A stretch of DNA of 64,000 bases from Methylocaldum sp. 14B (GTDB lineage Bacteria > Pseudomonadota > Gammaproteobacteria > Methylococcales > Methylococcaceae). This document shows positions 1 to 9,375 of this stretch, piece by piece. Below the pieces are notes generated by a model, which saw only the letters and a list, made by a program, of their open reading frames with translations, made no database searches and was not told where the DNA came from. Position 1 is the first letter of the stretch. Each line of letters starts with the position of its first letter. A program made the translations under genes and the position numbers. Location: contig NZ_MSCV01000013.1 of the NCBI RefSeq assembly GCF_002005105.1, forward strand, positions 87,313-151,312. The letters are read 5' to 3'.

Positions 1-1107
1 TCGTTGGGACGATTCGAATTGCACGACCAGGGTAAAGACTGCGGCCAATAAAAGCCAATTGACGGTCGGCAGGTAGATTTGGCCGGGGAAAAACAGCGAC
101 GTGTGATAAATACGCACCCGCGGCAAGTAACCAAGCTGGATCGCCTGCAACGTCGTCGAGAATACCCCGGAAATTACGGCTTGGGAGGCAATCACCGTCG
201 TAATCGTCGCCAATATGAGCAGCGGGAGGGCTCCCCATTCCGGTGCTAGAAGGTAGAACGGATTTTGGGTAGCCTCCGATTCGCGCAGCAGCAATGCGCC
301 TTGGCCAAAGTAGTTCAGCAACAGGGCCGGAAGAGCCACGGCAAACCAGGCCATGCGAATCGGCCGAACGCCGAAATGGCCGATATCCGCATAAAGAGCT
401 TCGGCTCCGGTCACCACCAAGACAACCGCGCCCAGGACCACCAGCGAATACCATTCCTCTTCGATCAAAAAACGAGCGCCGTACCACGGATTCGCTGCTA
501 CCAATACCTGCGGGGTAGCGAGAATGCTGCGCGCACCGAGGATTCCGAGGCAAAAAAACCATAGGAGCATGATCGGGCCGAACAGCCGGCCGACACGACT
601 CGTACCCTTGCGTTGGAGAAGAAATAAAAGGGTCAGGATCGCCAGGGTCACCGGCACGACAAATTCGTTGAGTTTCGGAGCCACGACCGCCAGGCCTTCG
701 ACGGCGCTCGTAACCGTAACTGCGGGTGTGAGAATGCCGTCGCCATAAAATAAGGCGGCGCCGATGAGACCGATCAGAACGATTACGCGTCGCCGGCGGG
801 GTGAATCGATCGCAGCGCGAGACGCAAGCGATACCAAGGCCATGATTCCGCCTTCGCCTCGGTTGTCGGCCCGCAGCATGATCGCGGCATATTTCAGGCA
901 GACGATCACGATCAGCGACCAGAAAATAAGCGACAGCACGCCGAGTATATTGGTCTCGCTGGGCGCAATGGCGTGAGGTCCGCTGAAGGCGACGCGCATG
1001 GCATAAAGCGGACTGGTGCCGATGTCGCCGAACACGATTCCGAGCGTGCCGACCAGCGTAACGGTTCTACCGGGCTTTAGGCGTTGCAATGTCGAATGCG
1101 CTTGCAT
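1..1107 (-). CDS. kup: Kup-family potassium uptake protein (5' part, runs off the window)
   Basis: This is the N-terminal 369 residues of a Kup/HAK low-affinity K+ transporter of the inner membrane, probably a K+/H+ symporter. The minus strand reads LGIVFGDIGTSPLYAM near residue 20, the family signature at the first membrane helix. It continues with an RGEGGIMAL loop, a YGDGILTPA motif and, at the window edge, a GYLPRVRIYHTS motif. The start at 1107 (MQAHSTLQRLKPG) lies two codons after an in-frame TGA, so it is the earliest possible start; no strong Shine-Dalgarno is seen. About 250 C-terminal residues of a usual ~620-residue Kup lie outside the window. Family identity is firm; regulation is not visible. 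Confidence 0.93.
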   Translation of the reverse strand, partial: MQAHSTLQRLKPGRTVTLVGTLGIVFGDIGTSPLYAMRVAFSGPHAIAPSETNILGVLSLIFWSLIVIVCLKYAAIMLRADNRGEGGIMALVSLASRAAIDSPRRRRVIVLIGLIGAALFYGDGILTPAVTVTSAVEGLAVVAPKLNEFVVPVTLAILTLLFLLQRKGTSRVGRLFGPIMLLWFFCLGILGARSILATPQVLVAANPWYGARFLIEEEWYSLVVLGAVVLVVTGAEALYADIGHFGVRPIRMAWFAVALPALLLNYFGQGALLLRESEATQNPFYLLAPEWGALPLLILATITTVIASQAVISGVFSTTLQAIQLGYLPRVRIYHTSLFFPGQIYLPTVNWLLLAAVFTLVVQFESSQR

Positions 1108-1564
1108 TTTTCAGGCGTGTGGCGGTCGAGACGAACGATGGTTGCACTTCACAATGCGGAGATCCTTGTGTTTTATCAATGACCGCTCACGGCAGACTTT
1201 GCCCTTTGACTCCTCGGCCGGCTCATTGCTCCCCAGAACGGCAACGCAAAGACCCGTCCGACGGCCGTCTCCGGATTTAACGACAGACGGGCGTCGAAAG
1301 ATTGGCGGTTGTTCGCTGGACCGTGCCAGGCGCTCACCTTTACGATACTCGCCTTAGAATTGAGGGGCGTACCGTTAACCCGATGAAAATGTCCCATACT
1401 TAGCTCCTATACAGTCGATCGCGGTTAGCAGCGGCCCGATCGGCCATAACGAATGCAGCGATTCGGAACGGCCTATGCGAGATCGGTAGCGTACTGCCGA
1501 AACGGTTTTCAAGGCATTGGGCTTTGAACGCGACCGATGCGAGTCGTTCTCAACGGGGTGGTGG
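1108..1564. other. intergenic region between divergent kup and the c-di-GMP gene
   Basis: About 457 bases between two divergently transcribed genes, so promoters for both should lie here. Short open frames exist on both strands but none has a recognisable protein family or good ribosome-binding site. I see no repeat of the kinds found elsewhere in the window. Confidence 0.5.
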
Positions 1565-3940
1565 ATGAAGGTAGATACACTAATGCAATCGGAGGAACGG
1601 CTTCGGCGAAACCGCAACTCCTTGCTGGAGCAACAACGCGCGCTGGCCTCGCTAACGCGTAGCGAAATTTTTTCGGCTGAGGATGCCCTCGAGGCGATTC
1701 GCCTGCTGACTCGAACCACCGCGACGGAGTTGGACATCGAGCGCATCAGTGTATGGCGGTTTACCGAAGACCGGCTCGCCATCGAATGCATGGATCTCTA
1801 CGAGCGCTCCCGGCAACGGCACAGTTCCGGGATGACATTACGCCAGGAGGATTTTCCGAGCTATTTCAAAGGACTTGAAACCGAGGAAGCCATCGTGGCG
1901 AACGATGCGTGTCATCATCCTTCTACCGCCGAGTTTTCCGCTGTGTACCTGCGTCCTTTACGGATCAGCTCGATGCTCGATGTGCCGATACACGTCTTCG
2001 GGCGCGTCGAGGGCGTCCTATGCTGCGAGCACACCGGCGAAACGCTCAGCTGGTCTGCGGAAGAACGCTTTTTCGCCATTGCCGTGGCCAATCTCGCCGC
2101 TCTTGTGATCGAACAAAACGAGCGCAAACGTACCGAGGCCTTGTTGCGCGGCCAGAGAGACATGCTGGAGATGATCGCCAACGGAGCGCCCCTCGAGCAT
2201 ACCCTGGCTGCACTGGCGCGTACGATCGAACAGCAGGATGACAAAATACTCTGCTCGGTGCTTCTCCTGGATAAGGACGGCGTTCATTTGCGGCATGGGG
2301 CCGCCCCGAGTATTCCCGACGATTACAACCGGCAAATAGACGGCATCGCCATCGGACCTTCCGTGGGATCTTGCGGCACTGCGGCATTTCACCGGCAAAC
2401 GGTAATTACCAGCGATATTCGGACGGATCCCCGTTGGGCCGCCTTTCGCGATCTCGCCGAGCAGTACGGACTTCGCGCCTGTTGGTCGACACCCATTTTC
2501 GACGCGAGGCAAAACGTCATCGGTACCTTTGCCGTTTACTATCGCGAACCGCAGCGGCCTTCGGACAAACACGCCAGGCTGGTAGAGACGGCGATTCATA
2601 CCGCTGCGATCGCCATCGAGCGCAGTCGGGTCGAGGACCGGATCCAGCGTCTCGCTTTTTACGATGCGCTAACAGGGCTTCCGAACCGTGCCTTGTTGAT
2701 GGACAGGGCTGCGCAGGCCTTAGCGCTTTCAGCCCGTGACAAGAAAGAAACGGCCCTGCTGTTTCTGGATCTCGACCGATTCAAAACGGTCAACGATTCC
2801 CTGGGACATCATGTCGGCGACGGGCTATTGCGGAGCATTGCGGGCCGCTTGCGGGGATGCCTGCGGGATACGGACACCGTGTCCCGGCTGGGAGGCGACG
2901 AATTCGTCGTACTGCTCCCGGAAACGGGAGGCGACTCGGCCGCTCAGACCGCCGAAAGGATTCTGAGCGTGGTCGCGCAGCCTTATGTCATCGAGGATTA
3001 CCGGCTGAGCATCACGCCGAGCATCGGCATCAGCATGTATCCGCAGGACGGCGGCGACGTGGAATCCTTGGTCAAACATGCCGATACCGCCATGTATCAC
3101 GCTAAAGAAAAAGGACGCAATACTTATCAATTCTTTACCGAAAGCATGAATTCCGCCGTGCTGGAGCGGCTTACGATCGAAAGCGGTCTGCGGCAGGCTC
3201 TGGAACGTGACGAATTCTTGCTGGAGTATCAGCCTCAGTACGATATCGAGACGCACGGATTGGTAGGCCTCGAGGCCTTGATCCGCTGGCAGCATCCGGA
3301 ATGGGGCCGGGTAGCGCCGGGCCGGTTTATTCCCATCGCCGAAGAAAGCGGCCTCATCGTTCCGATCGGGGAATGGGTGATCCGCGAGGCCTGCCGCCAA
3401 AACGTGTACTTGCAATCCCTCGGTTTCGCCAAGGTTCCGGTTGCCGTCAACATTGCCTCGCCACAATTCGTTCAGCGATTCGAAGACCTCGTCGCACGGG
3501 TGTTGGGAGAAACGGGTATGGAGCCCGAGTATCTTGAACTCGAGTTGACCGAGGGAATCGTCATGCAAGGAGAGGGATCGATTCAGAAACGCTTGCACAA
3601 GCTCAAGGACATGGGCGTAAAGCTGGCTATCGACGATTTTGGGACGGGCTATTCAAGCCTCAGTTATCTCAAGCGATTCCCGATCGATAAGCTGAAGATC
3701 GATCAGTCCTTCGTGCGCGACATCATCGATGATCAGGATGATCTTGCGATAACCCGCGCAGTGATCAGCCTGGGCCACAGCCTTCGACTGACGGTTATCG
3801 CCGAAGGCGTCGAAACGGAGCAGCAATTGGCCTTTCTGCGGGATGAAGGTTGCGATCAAGCTCAAGGCTTTTTCTTCAGCCGTCCTCTTTCTGTCAAAGC
3901 GCTAGGCGACTGGTTTTTCGAGAGTTCGACGAAGGCTTAG
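1565..3940 (+). CDS. GAF-GAF-GGDEF-EAL bifunctional c-di-GMP protein
   Basis: Cytoplasmic sensor that may both make and degrade cyclic di-GMP. Residues count from ATG 1565 (MKVDTLMQ), placed just after GGGGTGG; a TTG at 1517 would add 16 residues. Two GAF domains (about 25-180 and 200-350) come first. The GGDEF domain has an intact active site (SRLGGDEFVVLLP), and RDTD sits exactly five residues before it, which is the allosteric I-site. The EAL domain keeps EALIRW, the Asn of VNIAS, the Glu of LELTEG, DDFGTGYSSL, the Lys of KLKIDQSF, IAEGVE and the QGF Gln, so phosphodiesterase activity is likely. No membrane segment is seen, so the GAF domains should sense a cytoplasmic ligand. The gene is monocistronic, divergent from kup. 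Confidence 0.92.
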   Translation: MKVDTLMQSEERLRRNRNSLLEQQRALASLTRSEIFSAEDALEAIRLLTRTTATELDIERISVWRFTEDRLAIECMDLYERSRQRHSSGMTLRQEDFPSYFKGLETEEAIVANDACHHPSTAEFSAVYLRPLRISSMLDVPIHVFGRVEGVLCCEHTGETLSWSAEERFFAIAVANLAALVIEQNERKRTEALLRGQRDMLEMIANGAPLEHTLAALARTIEQQDDKILCSVLLLDKDGVHLRHGAAPSIPDDYNRQIDGIAIGPSVGSCGTAAFHRQTVITSDIRTDPRWAAFRDLAEQYGLRACWSTPIFDARQNVIGTFAVYYREPQRPSDKHARLVETAIHTAAIAIERSRVEDRIQRLAFYDALTGLPNRALLMDRAAQALALSARDKKETALLFLDLDRFKTVNDSLGHHVGDGLLRSIAGRLRGCLRDTDTVSRLGGDEFVVLLPETGGDSAAQTAERILSVVAQPYVIEDYRLSITPSIGISMYPQDGGDVESLVKHADTAMYHAKEKGRNTYQFFTESMNSAVLERLTIESGLRQALERDEFLLEYQPQYDIETHGLVGLEALIRWQHPEWGRVAPGRFIPIAEESGLIVPIGEWVIREACRQNVYLQSLGFAKVPVAVNIASPQFVQRFEDLVARVLGETGMEPEYLELELTEGIVMQGEGSIQKRLHKLKDMGVKLAIDDFGTGYSSLSYLKRFPIDKLKIDQSFVRDIIDDQDDLAITRAVISLGHSLRLTVIAEGVETEQQLAFLRDEGCDQAQGFFFSRPLSVKALGDWFFESSTKA

Positions 3941-4126
3941 ACAAAATCTCGGTGGGATTCCTCGGCAAGGTATTCGACCGCTCGCGGAGTCCCGGCGATG
4001 CCGAACGGAAAGACTCGGCGGCGATCCAATGGTTACTGTTGACCCTCGCCGCGCGGGTTTTCAGTATGCCTGTCTTGAAAGCGGAATTGGAGCCGTGCAG
4101 TTCCACGGTTGTCTGGAGTGTATTGC

Positions 4127-5110
4127 ATGGATGTCCGAAATCGTTCGCCCATGTCGGTTTGCGGAGCAATCGTACTAGCCTGGGCATGCTTTCTGGTGAT
4201 TGCACTCCGGTTCTGTCTGGCGGAGCCCTCGTTTGCCGGCACGGACGAGGCCGCGCCGCCCACCATCGATCCCGGGCGCCTGGAAGCCGATGTCCGAACC
4301 TTGTCGGAGATGCTAGGGCCAAGGGATGCCGGTCATCCGGATAATCTCGATCGCGCGGCATCGTATATCCGTTCGGCGTTCGAGCAAGCGCAGGGCAAAA
4401 CCGCGGACCAGCCGTTCCGGGTCGGCCGAACGACTTACCGCAATATCATGGCTAGTTTTGGCCCGCCGTCCGAGGAGCGGATCGTCGTCGGCGCACATTA
4501 CGATACGGCCGGTCCCTATCCCGGAGCCGACGATAACGCGAGCGGCGTCGCCGGATTGATCGAACTGGCGGGACTACTGGGCAAAGCCGATCTCGCAATC
4601 CGGGTGGATCTCGTAGCCTATACCCTGGAGGAACCGCCATTTTTCAGGAGCGAGCACATGGGGAGTGCCGTGCATGCCCAGTCGCTCAAGGCGAAGGGGG
4701 CGAACGTACGCGCGATGCTTGCGCTCGAAATGATCGGCTATTTCACCGATGCGAAAGACAGCCAGTCATTTCCCGCGCCGGGACTTTCGCTTTTCTATCC
4801 GACCACCGGAAACTTCATCGCCGTCGTGGGAAGGATAGGGGAGGGACGGCTGGTGCGAAGTATCAAGAAGGCGATGTCCAACGCCTCAAGCTTGCCGGTG
4901 CATTCGATCAATGCTCCGCGCTTTCTCCCGGGCGTCGACTTCTCGGACCATCTCAATTATTGGGAAGCAGGCTATCCGGCCGTAATGATCACCGATACGG
5001 CTTTCTATCGTAATCCGAACTATCATGCCGCCACCGACACGCTGGACTACCGGAGAATGGCCCAAGTGGTAGCGGGAATCTATGCCGCAGTGCTCGAGCT
5101 CGCGCGGTAG
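4127..5110 (+). CDS. secreted M28-family zinc aminopeptidase
   Basis: A 327-residue metallopeptidase likely exported to the periplasm or anchored by its N-terminal hydrophobic segment (about residues 12-35, ending FCLAEPSFAG). The M28 zinc ligands appear in order: GAHYDTAG (His), GADDNASG (bridging Asp), LEEPPFF (Glu pair), LEMIGYF and NPNYHAATDT (His). The family removes N-terminal amino acids with two zinc ions. The ATG at 4127 has GGAG eight bases upstream; 4151 is an alternative and also leaves a signal-like segment. It stands alone between the c-di-GMP gene and a convergent antitoxin-like gene. The natural substrate cannot be told from sequence. Confidence 0.88.
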   Translation: MDVRNRSPMSVCGAIVLAWACFLVIALRFCLAEPSFAGTDEAAPPTIDPGRLEADVRTLSEMLGPRDAGHPDNLDRAASYIRSAFEQAQGKTADQPFRVGRTTYRNIMASFGPPSEERIVVGAHYDTAGPYPGADDNASGVAGLIELAGLLGKADLAIRVDLVAYTLEEPPFFRSEHMGSAVHAQSLKAKGANVRAMLALEMIGYFTDAKDSQSFPAPGLSLFYPTTGNFIAVVGRIGEGRLVRSIKKAMSNASSLPVHSINAPRFLPGVDFSDHLNYWEAGYPAVMITDTAFYRNPNYHAATDTLDYRRMAQVVAGIYAAVLELAR

Positions 5111-5169
5111 ACCTTCAAATTGCCGATGCGTCAAACGACCGCATCCGCTTCGCATGGTGGAGGCCTTGA

Positions 5170-5544
5170 CTATACCGTGCGAAGGATATTTTCCAGGTGC
5201 ACGCCTAACACTTCGGCAATACGCTTGAGCTTGTCGATTCGGCATGTCGGCCGTCCCCGGTCGACAAGGGCAACGAACGATTCCGTTATGCCAGCCCGCT
5301 CGGCCAGTTCCTCCAGCGTCAGCCCGCGGAACTCGCGCCAGATCCGGATGGCGTTCTCTCCGGCCAAAAGGCGCGCCTTCAAGTCGTCCGGAAGTTGTTC
5401 TTCGCCCGGCACAAGCCGTTCCTCGGTTTTGACGTCGGACGCCATGTCCGCCGCCAATTCGGCCAGTTCCACGAGGGACAGATAGTCGTCATATGGAATC
5501 ATCGCCCATTTCGCGCCGTCCTTTTCAATGATTTGCACGTCCAT
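5170..5544 (-). CDS. orphan HTH (XRE/HigA-like) antitoxin-type protein
   Basis: A 124-residue protein with two parts. Residues 1-50 (MDVQIIEKDGAKWAMIPYDD) resemble Phd/YefM-style antitoxin N-termini. Residues about 65-122 form an XRE helix-turn-helix: WREFRGLTLEELAERAGITE, then a recognition helix and IDKLKRIAEVLGV. A strong AGGAGACTAGGA precedes ATG 5544. Such proteins usually repress their own operon and neutralise a RelE/HigB toxin, but no toxin-sized gene lies beside it: the upstream neighbour is a ferritin-like gene 48 bases away on the same strand. It may be a stand-alone regulator. Confidence 0.75.
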   Translation of the reverse strand: MDVQIIEKDGAKWAMIPYDDYLSLVELAELAADMASDVKTEERLVPGEEQLPDDLKARLLAGENAIRIWREFRGLTLEELAERAGITESFVALVDRGRPTCRIDKLKRIAEVLGVHLENILRTV

Positions 5545-5592
5545 TCCTAGTCTCCTGCACAGCGGTCTCGTTCTGCGAACGGAGGTGCCGCT

Positions 5593-5994
5593 TTACCTAT
5601 TTCTTTGAAAACAATGTTTGAAAGCTGGCAAATGACGATCGCGGGAGGCGGACCGAAGGTTTTCCAAAACCCGGCGGACATCCGGTTCCGGGGTGGCGGC
5701 AAGCAGGCGGTCGTACATCGCCATATTGTATATCTCGGCCTCGACCGCGCTGCGGCAGGCCTCTTCAACCGTATCCGGCGCTGTCACGCGCTCAGGCCAG
5801 CGGTCTTCCGGCACGGGTATGCCATAGCGTTCGAACAGCGAGAGCAGGGCAGCGGCATGCCGCGCCTCGGCTTCGACGATGTTAACGAAAGGACGTATCG
5901 GACCGAACTTTTCGATGACCTTTCGATAGGCGGCAAGCGCCTTGTATTCATCATCGAGCGCTTCGGTCAGGCGATCCTTCAAGCTCGAATTCAT
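5593..5994 (-). CDS. ferritin-like di-iron protein (rubrerythrin/DUF2202-like)
   Basis: A 133-residue all-helical protein. It has the carboxylate/His spacing of ferritin-like di-iron proteins: DDEYKALAAY in helix 1, EAEARHAA (ExxH) in helix 2, EAEIYNMAMYDRL in helix 3, and SASRDRHLPAF in helix 4. The likely role is iron binding or oxidation, or peroxide handling, in the cytoplasm. I use ATG 5994 because the AGGA upstream is eight bases away; ATG 6000 would be only two bases from it. The gene lies between the HTH gene and a membrane protein gene on the same strand, and near feoAB, which suits an iron role. The exact family is uncertain. Confidence 0.7.
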   Translation of the reverse strand: MNSSLKDRLTEALDDEYKALAAYRKVIEKFGPIRPFVNIVEAEARHAAALLSLFERYGIPVPEDRWPERVTAPDTVEEACRSAVEAEIYNMAMYDRLLAATPEPDVRRVLENLRSASRDRHLPAFKHCFQRNR

Positions 5995-6057
5995 GAGCAT
6001 TTCCTAGAGTGGCGGGTGCTGAGTGGCCAGACCATCGCGTGTTCCGACCGCAAAACC

Positions 6058-6558
6058 CTAGGGGAAGGTATGGGGGTCGGTGCCTTCGCACTCGGCTTCG
6101 GGATGGTGTTTCTTGATGATGGCCTCGATTTCCTCGACGCGATCTCGGGGCACGTCGATCATCAGCAGGAACTCGCCTTTTTCCATGGCCTCCTGGAATT
6201 GCTCGATCCGCCGGTTGCCGATGCTGCTGCCGACCATGCTCGACATCAATCCTCCGACCCCCGCGCCAGCCAGGGTAATCGCAAACAGCGCTCCGCCGCC
6301 CAGAACCAGTCCCGTGGGCAAGGCGATCGCCACCAGCCCGGCCAGGAGTCCCGTCGCGCCGCCGAGTGCGACGCCCTGTTCCAGGGCCGGAAGAAAATCG
6401 GTCTTTTGCAGGAAAGTGGCTTCGGGCAGATCTTCCAAAGGCGTGCCGCGTTTGGTCAGCACATGGATGTGGCGTTCCTCGATCCGCGCCAGCAACAACT
6501 CGTCCACGATCTTTTTGGTAATTTCGATGTTCGGTACCAAGAAATAGATGCGTCGCAT
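6058..6558 (-). CDS. membrane protein with glycine-rich hydrophobic core (DUF1269-like)
   Basis: A 166-residue protein. Residues 1-60 form a soluble alpha/beta part (MRRIYFLVPNIEITKKIVDE, then HIHVLTKRG). Residues about 75-130 are a glycine/alanine-rich hydrophobic hairpin (VALGGATGLLAGLVAIALP, then GVGGLMSSMVG). The C-terminus is charged and ends in a His-rich tail (KKHHPEAECEG). This layout matches small envelope proteins of the DUF1269/glycine-zipper type, whose function is not settled. It is transcribed divergently from feoAB, sharing the 141-base gap, so common control is possible. Confidence 0.65.
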   Translation of the reverse strand: MRRIYFLVPNIEITKKIVDELLLARIEERHIHVLTKRGTPLEDLPEATFLQKTDFLPALEQGVALGGATGLLAGLVAIALPTGLVLGGGALFAITLAGAGVGGLMSSMVGSSIGNRRIEQFQEAMEKGEFLLMIDVPRDRVEEIEAIIKKHHPEAECEGTDPHTFP

Positions 6559-6699
6559 GATTCTTGCTCCGTTTCTGATAGGGTGTCTTGGATCAGTCGC
6601 CGCAAGCGAACGACGACCCAAGTTTGAACCTTGCGGTAATGAGCCGCAAGCCTCGGCTGGGTAGCGGGTTAGACCCGATCTCGAGAAGGAAATTGCGTG

Positions 6700-9228
6700 A
6701 TGAGTAAGAGATTGCATGAGCTCACGCCCGGAGAAAAGGGCCGCATCGTGGGCTTCGAGGGAGGAAACCCAGTATACCGCCAAAAGCTTTTGGCCATGGG
6801 GTTGACGCCGGATACGGAGTTTACGGTCATCCGCTTTGCCCCCTTGGGTGATCCGATCGAAATTCATGTCCGGGGATTCGACCTCAGCCTGCGCCGGGAG
6901 GAGATCGATTGCGTCAAGGTCGAGCGTCTGGCGAACGAGGCCGCTGCGGCGGCCGAAGCCGACGAGGCATCGGCCGATTTCACCATCGCCGTGGTCGGGA
7001 ATCCCAACAGCGGCAAGACGACCATCTTCAACGGCTTGACCGGTGCCCGGCAGCGAGTCGGCAATTGGCCGGGCGTCACGGTGGAGAAGAAGACCGGCCG
7101 TTTTTCCTTCAGAAATCGCCGCGTCGAGGTCGTGGATCTACCCGGTCTGTATTCGCTCGATGTCCGGGAGGAGTCGGTTTCCCTTGACGAACAGATCGCC
7201 CGGGATTACATCCTGTCGGGGCAAGCCGATCTGGTTGTCGACATCGTCGATGCCTCGAACCTGGAACGAAACCTCTATCTCACGGTACAGCTTCTCGAGA
7301 TGAAGGTGCCGCTCCTGGTGATCCTCAACATGATGGACATCCTCGAACAGCGCGGCGCCGAGCTGGACGCGGCGAAGCTGTCGGAGCGCCTCGGCGCGCT
7401 CGCCGTCCCGGTGATCGGCACGCACGCGGAAGGCATGGCGCCGGTCAAGCCGATCATTCTCCGGCTGGCGTCCGAGCAGACCGCTACGCCGTTCAGGCTC
7501 AGCTATCCCGATATTATCGAGCAGGCCATCGCACGCCTCCAGCCATGCATCGAGCGGATCGCGCCTGAACAGAACGCCCGCTGGCTGGCCCTGAAGCTCC
7601 TGGAAGGCGATGCCTGGGCTGCCGAACGGATGGACCCCGAAACGCGAAAACTCGTCACGCAACAAAGAAAACTCATCGAAGAGCTTTCCGGCGAGGGGGC
7701 GGATCTTCTGATCGCTGACAGCCGTTACCGTTTCATTCGCACCCTGATCCAGGAGACGCTCACCGAGGCGGCTTCGCCCCGGCGGCCGATTACGGATGTG
7801 CTCGACCGCGTCGTGCTTAACCGCTGGCTGGGATTGCCGATCTTTCTCGGCGTCATGTACCTGATGTTTTTCTTCGCCATCCAGTTGGGCAGGGCGTTCA
7901 AGCCGTTTTTCAATCTTTCGGCGCAAGCGCTGTTCGTCGACGGTTTCGGGGCGGCTCTGACTCGTTCCGGGTTGCCCGAGTGGATTACGGCTTTGCTTGC
8001 GGACGGGCTCGGCAATGGCATCCGCGAGGTGATCGCGTTCGTTCCGATCATCGCCTTCCTGTATATCTTCATTTCTCTGCTGGAAGACTCGGGCTACATG
8101 ACGCGGGCCGCGTTCGTCATGGACCGCTTCATGGGATTTCTGGGACTGCCGGGCAAATCCTTCATTCCGATGGTGGTTGCATTCGGCTGCAACGTGCCGG
8201 CGGTGATGGCGTGCCGCACGCTGGAACGGCCGCGCGACCGGATCTTGACCATTCTCATGATCCCGTTCCTGTCCTGCGGCGCTCGGCTGCCCGTGTATGT
8301 GCTCTTCGCCGAGGCTTTCTTTCCGCGGCAGGCTCATATCGTGGTCTTCGGTCTCTATCTCACCGGCATCGCCTTTGCCATCCTGACCGGGCTGATCATG
8401 AAAAACACGCTTCTCAAGCAAAAGGCCTCGTTTCATATCCTGGAAATGCCCCCGTACCATACGCCTCGCGTCAAGAACGTGTGGCTGAATACTTGGCAGC
8501 GGGTCAAGGCGTTCATCTTCAAGGCCGGCAAGTTTATCGTGCCGATGGTCATGCTCATCCAGATACTGAACAGCTTCGGGGCGGACGGTACGTTTCCCAA
8601 TCGGAATGTCGACCGTTCCGTGCTGAGCGCGGCGGGCCGCACGCTGACTCCGGCTTTCGAACCGATGGGCATCAGCGAGGAGAATTGGCCGGCTACCGTG
8701 GCCCTGTTCACCGGCGTTCTGCATAAAGTCGTGGTGATCGGGACTCTGGAAGCGATTTACACTCAGGCAAGTCGGCCGCAAAGAGCAACGGCCGAGTTCG
8801 ATCTCTTGGGCGGACTCCGAAACGCGGTCGCCACTATTCCCGCCAAGCTGTCCGAGTTGTTCGGTATCGGTCCTGCCCGGAATCAGGCCGTCCCCAAAAC
8901 TCGATTCGTTACCGAGATGAAAGACCGGTTCACCGGCCCGGCCGCGGCTTTCGCTTATTTGCTGTTCGTGCTGTTGTATTTTCCCTGTATCACCACGACA
9001 GTTTCCGTTTTTCGGGAAGGCGGCAGGCGCTGGGCGTTATTCTTGATCTTTTGGACGACGGGCTTGGCTTATATGACCGCCACCGCGTTCTATCAAGCCG
9101 CCACCTATGCGCAGCATCCGGCCTCTTCGGTGTTTTGGCTGAGTGGCTTTCTGGCGTTGTTCGTAATCGTGGTTTGGCTGTTCCATCGTTGGGGAGACCG
9201 TGAGGCGAGTCTGCGTACGCCGGTTTGA
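6700..9228 (+). CDS. feoB: FeoA-FeoB fusion ferrous iron transporter
   Basis: An 842-residue inner-membrane Fe2+ importer with FeoA and FeoB in one chain. Residues 1-75 are a FeoA SH3-like domain (KRLHELTPGEKGRIVGF, then LLAMGLTPDTEF). From about residue 90 comes the FeoB G domain: Walker A GNPNSGKTT, VEKKTGRF, DLPGLYSLD (G3) and NMMD (G4). The membrane part has two Gate-type cores (MVVAFGCNVPAVMACRTLE and IPFLSCGARLPVYVLFAEAF), with the conserved Cys residues of FeoB. GAAGGA precedes ATG 6700. No feoC follows. FeoA-FeoB fusions are known in several lineages; here the FeoA part probably tunes the G domain. No clear Fur box is visible upstream. Confidence 0.95.
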   Translation: MSKRLHELTPGEKGRIVGFEGGNPVYRQKLLAMGLTPDTEFTVIRFAPLGDPIEIHVRGFDLSLRREEIDCVKVERLANEAAAAAEADEASADFTIAVVGNPNSGKTTIFNGLTGARQRVGNWPGVTVEKKTGRFSFRNRRVEVVDLPGLYSLDVREESVSLDEQIARDYILSGQADLVVDIVDASNLERNLYLTVQLLEMKVPLLVILNMMDILEQRGAELDAAKLSERLGALAVPVIGTHAEGMAPVKPIILRLASEQTATPFRLSYPDIIEQAIARLQPCIERIAPEQNARWLALKLLEGDAWAAERMDPETRKLVTQQRKLIEELSGEGADLLIADSRYRFIRTLIQETLTEAASPRRPITDVLDRVVLNRWLGLPIFLGVMYLMFFFAIQLGRAFKPFFNLSAQALFVDGFGAALTRSGLPEWITALLADGLGNGIREVIAFVPIIAFLYIFISLLEDSGYMTRAAFVMDRFMGFLGLPGKSFIPMVVAFGCNVPAVMACRTLERPRDRILTILMIPFLSCGARLPVYVLFAEAFFPRQAHIVVFGLYLTGIAFAILTGLIMKNTLLKQKASFHILEMPPYHTPRVKNVWLNTWQRVKAFIFKAGKFIVPMVMLIQILNSFGADGTFPNRNVDRSVLSAAGRTLTPAFEPMGISEENWPATVALFTGVLHKVVVIGTLEAIYTQASRPQRATAEFDLLGGLRNAVATIPAKLSELFGIGPARNQAVPKTRFVTEMKDRFTGPAAAFAYLLFVLLYFPCITTTVSVFREGGRRWALFLIFWTTGLAYMTATAFYQAATYAQHPASSVFWLSGFLALFVIVVWLFHRWGDREASLRTPV

Positions 9229-9375
9229 GACGCGTTGCCTCGCTCGGGTTTTTGATGGCGAACTTTTCTACATACAAAGGTGCGATGTGTCCGCGAGCGA
9301 CGAGTTGACCGGGATCATTGTCCCGGCCCGTCGTGTCCAAGGAAATGCATTACGCCAACCCAAGAGGAGGCCTCC

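Noticed and set aside
1176..1397. A 73-codon minus-strand frame before the c-di-GMP gene
   Set aside because: No ribosome-binding site, no known family, and composition like non-coding DNA.
6559..6699. Fur box or riboswitch before feoAB
   Set aside because: A hairpin CTTGCGG/CCGCAAG is present, but no match to a Fur core or known riboswitch could be made.
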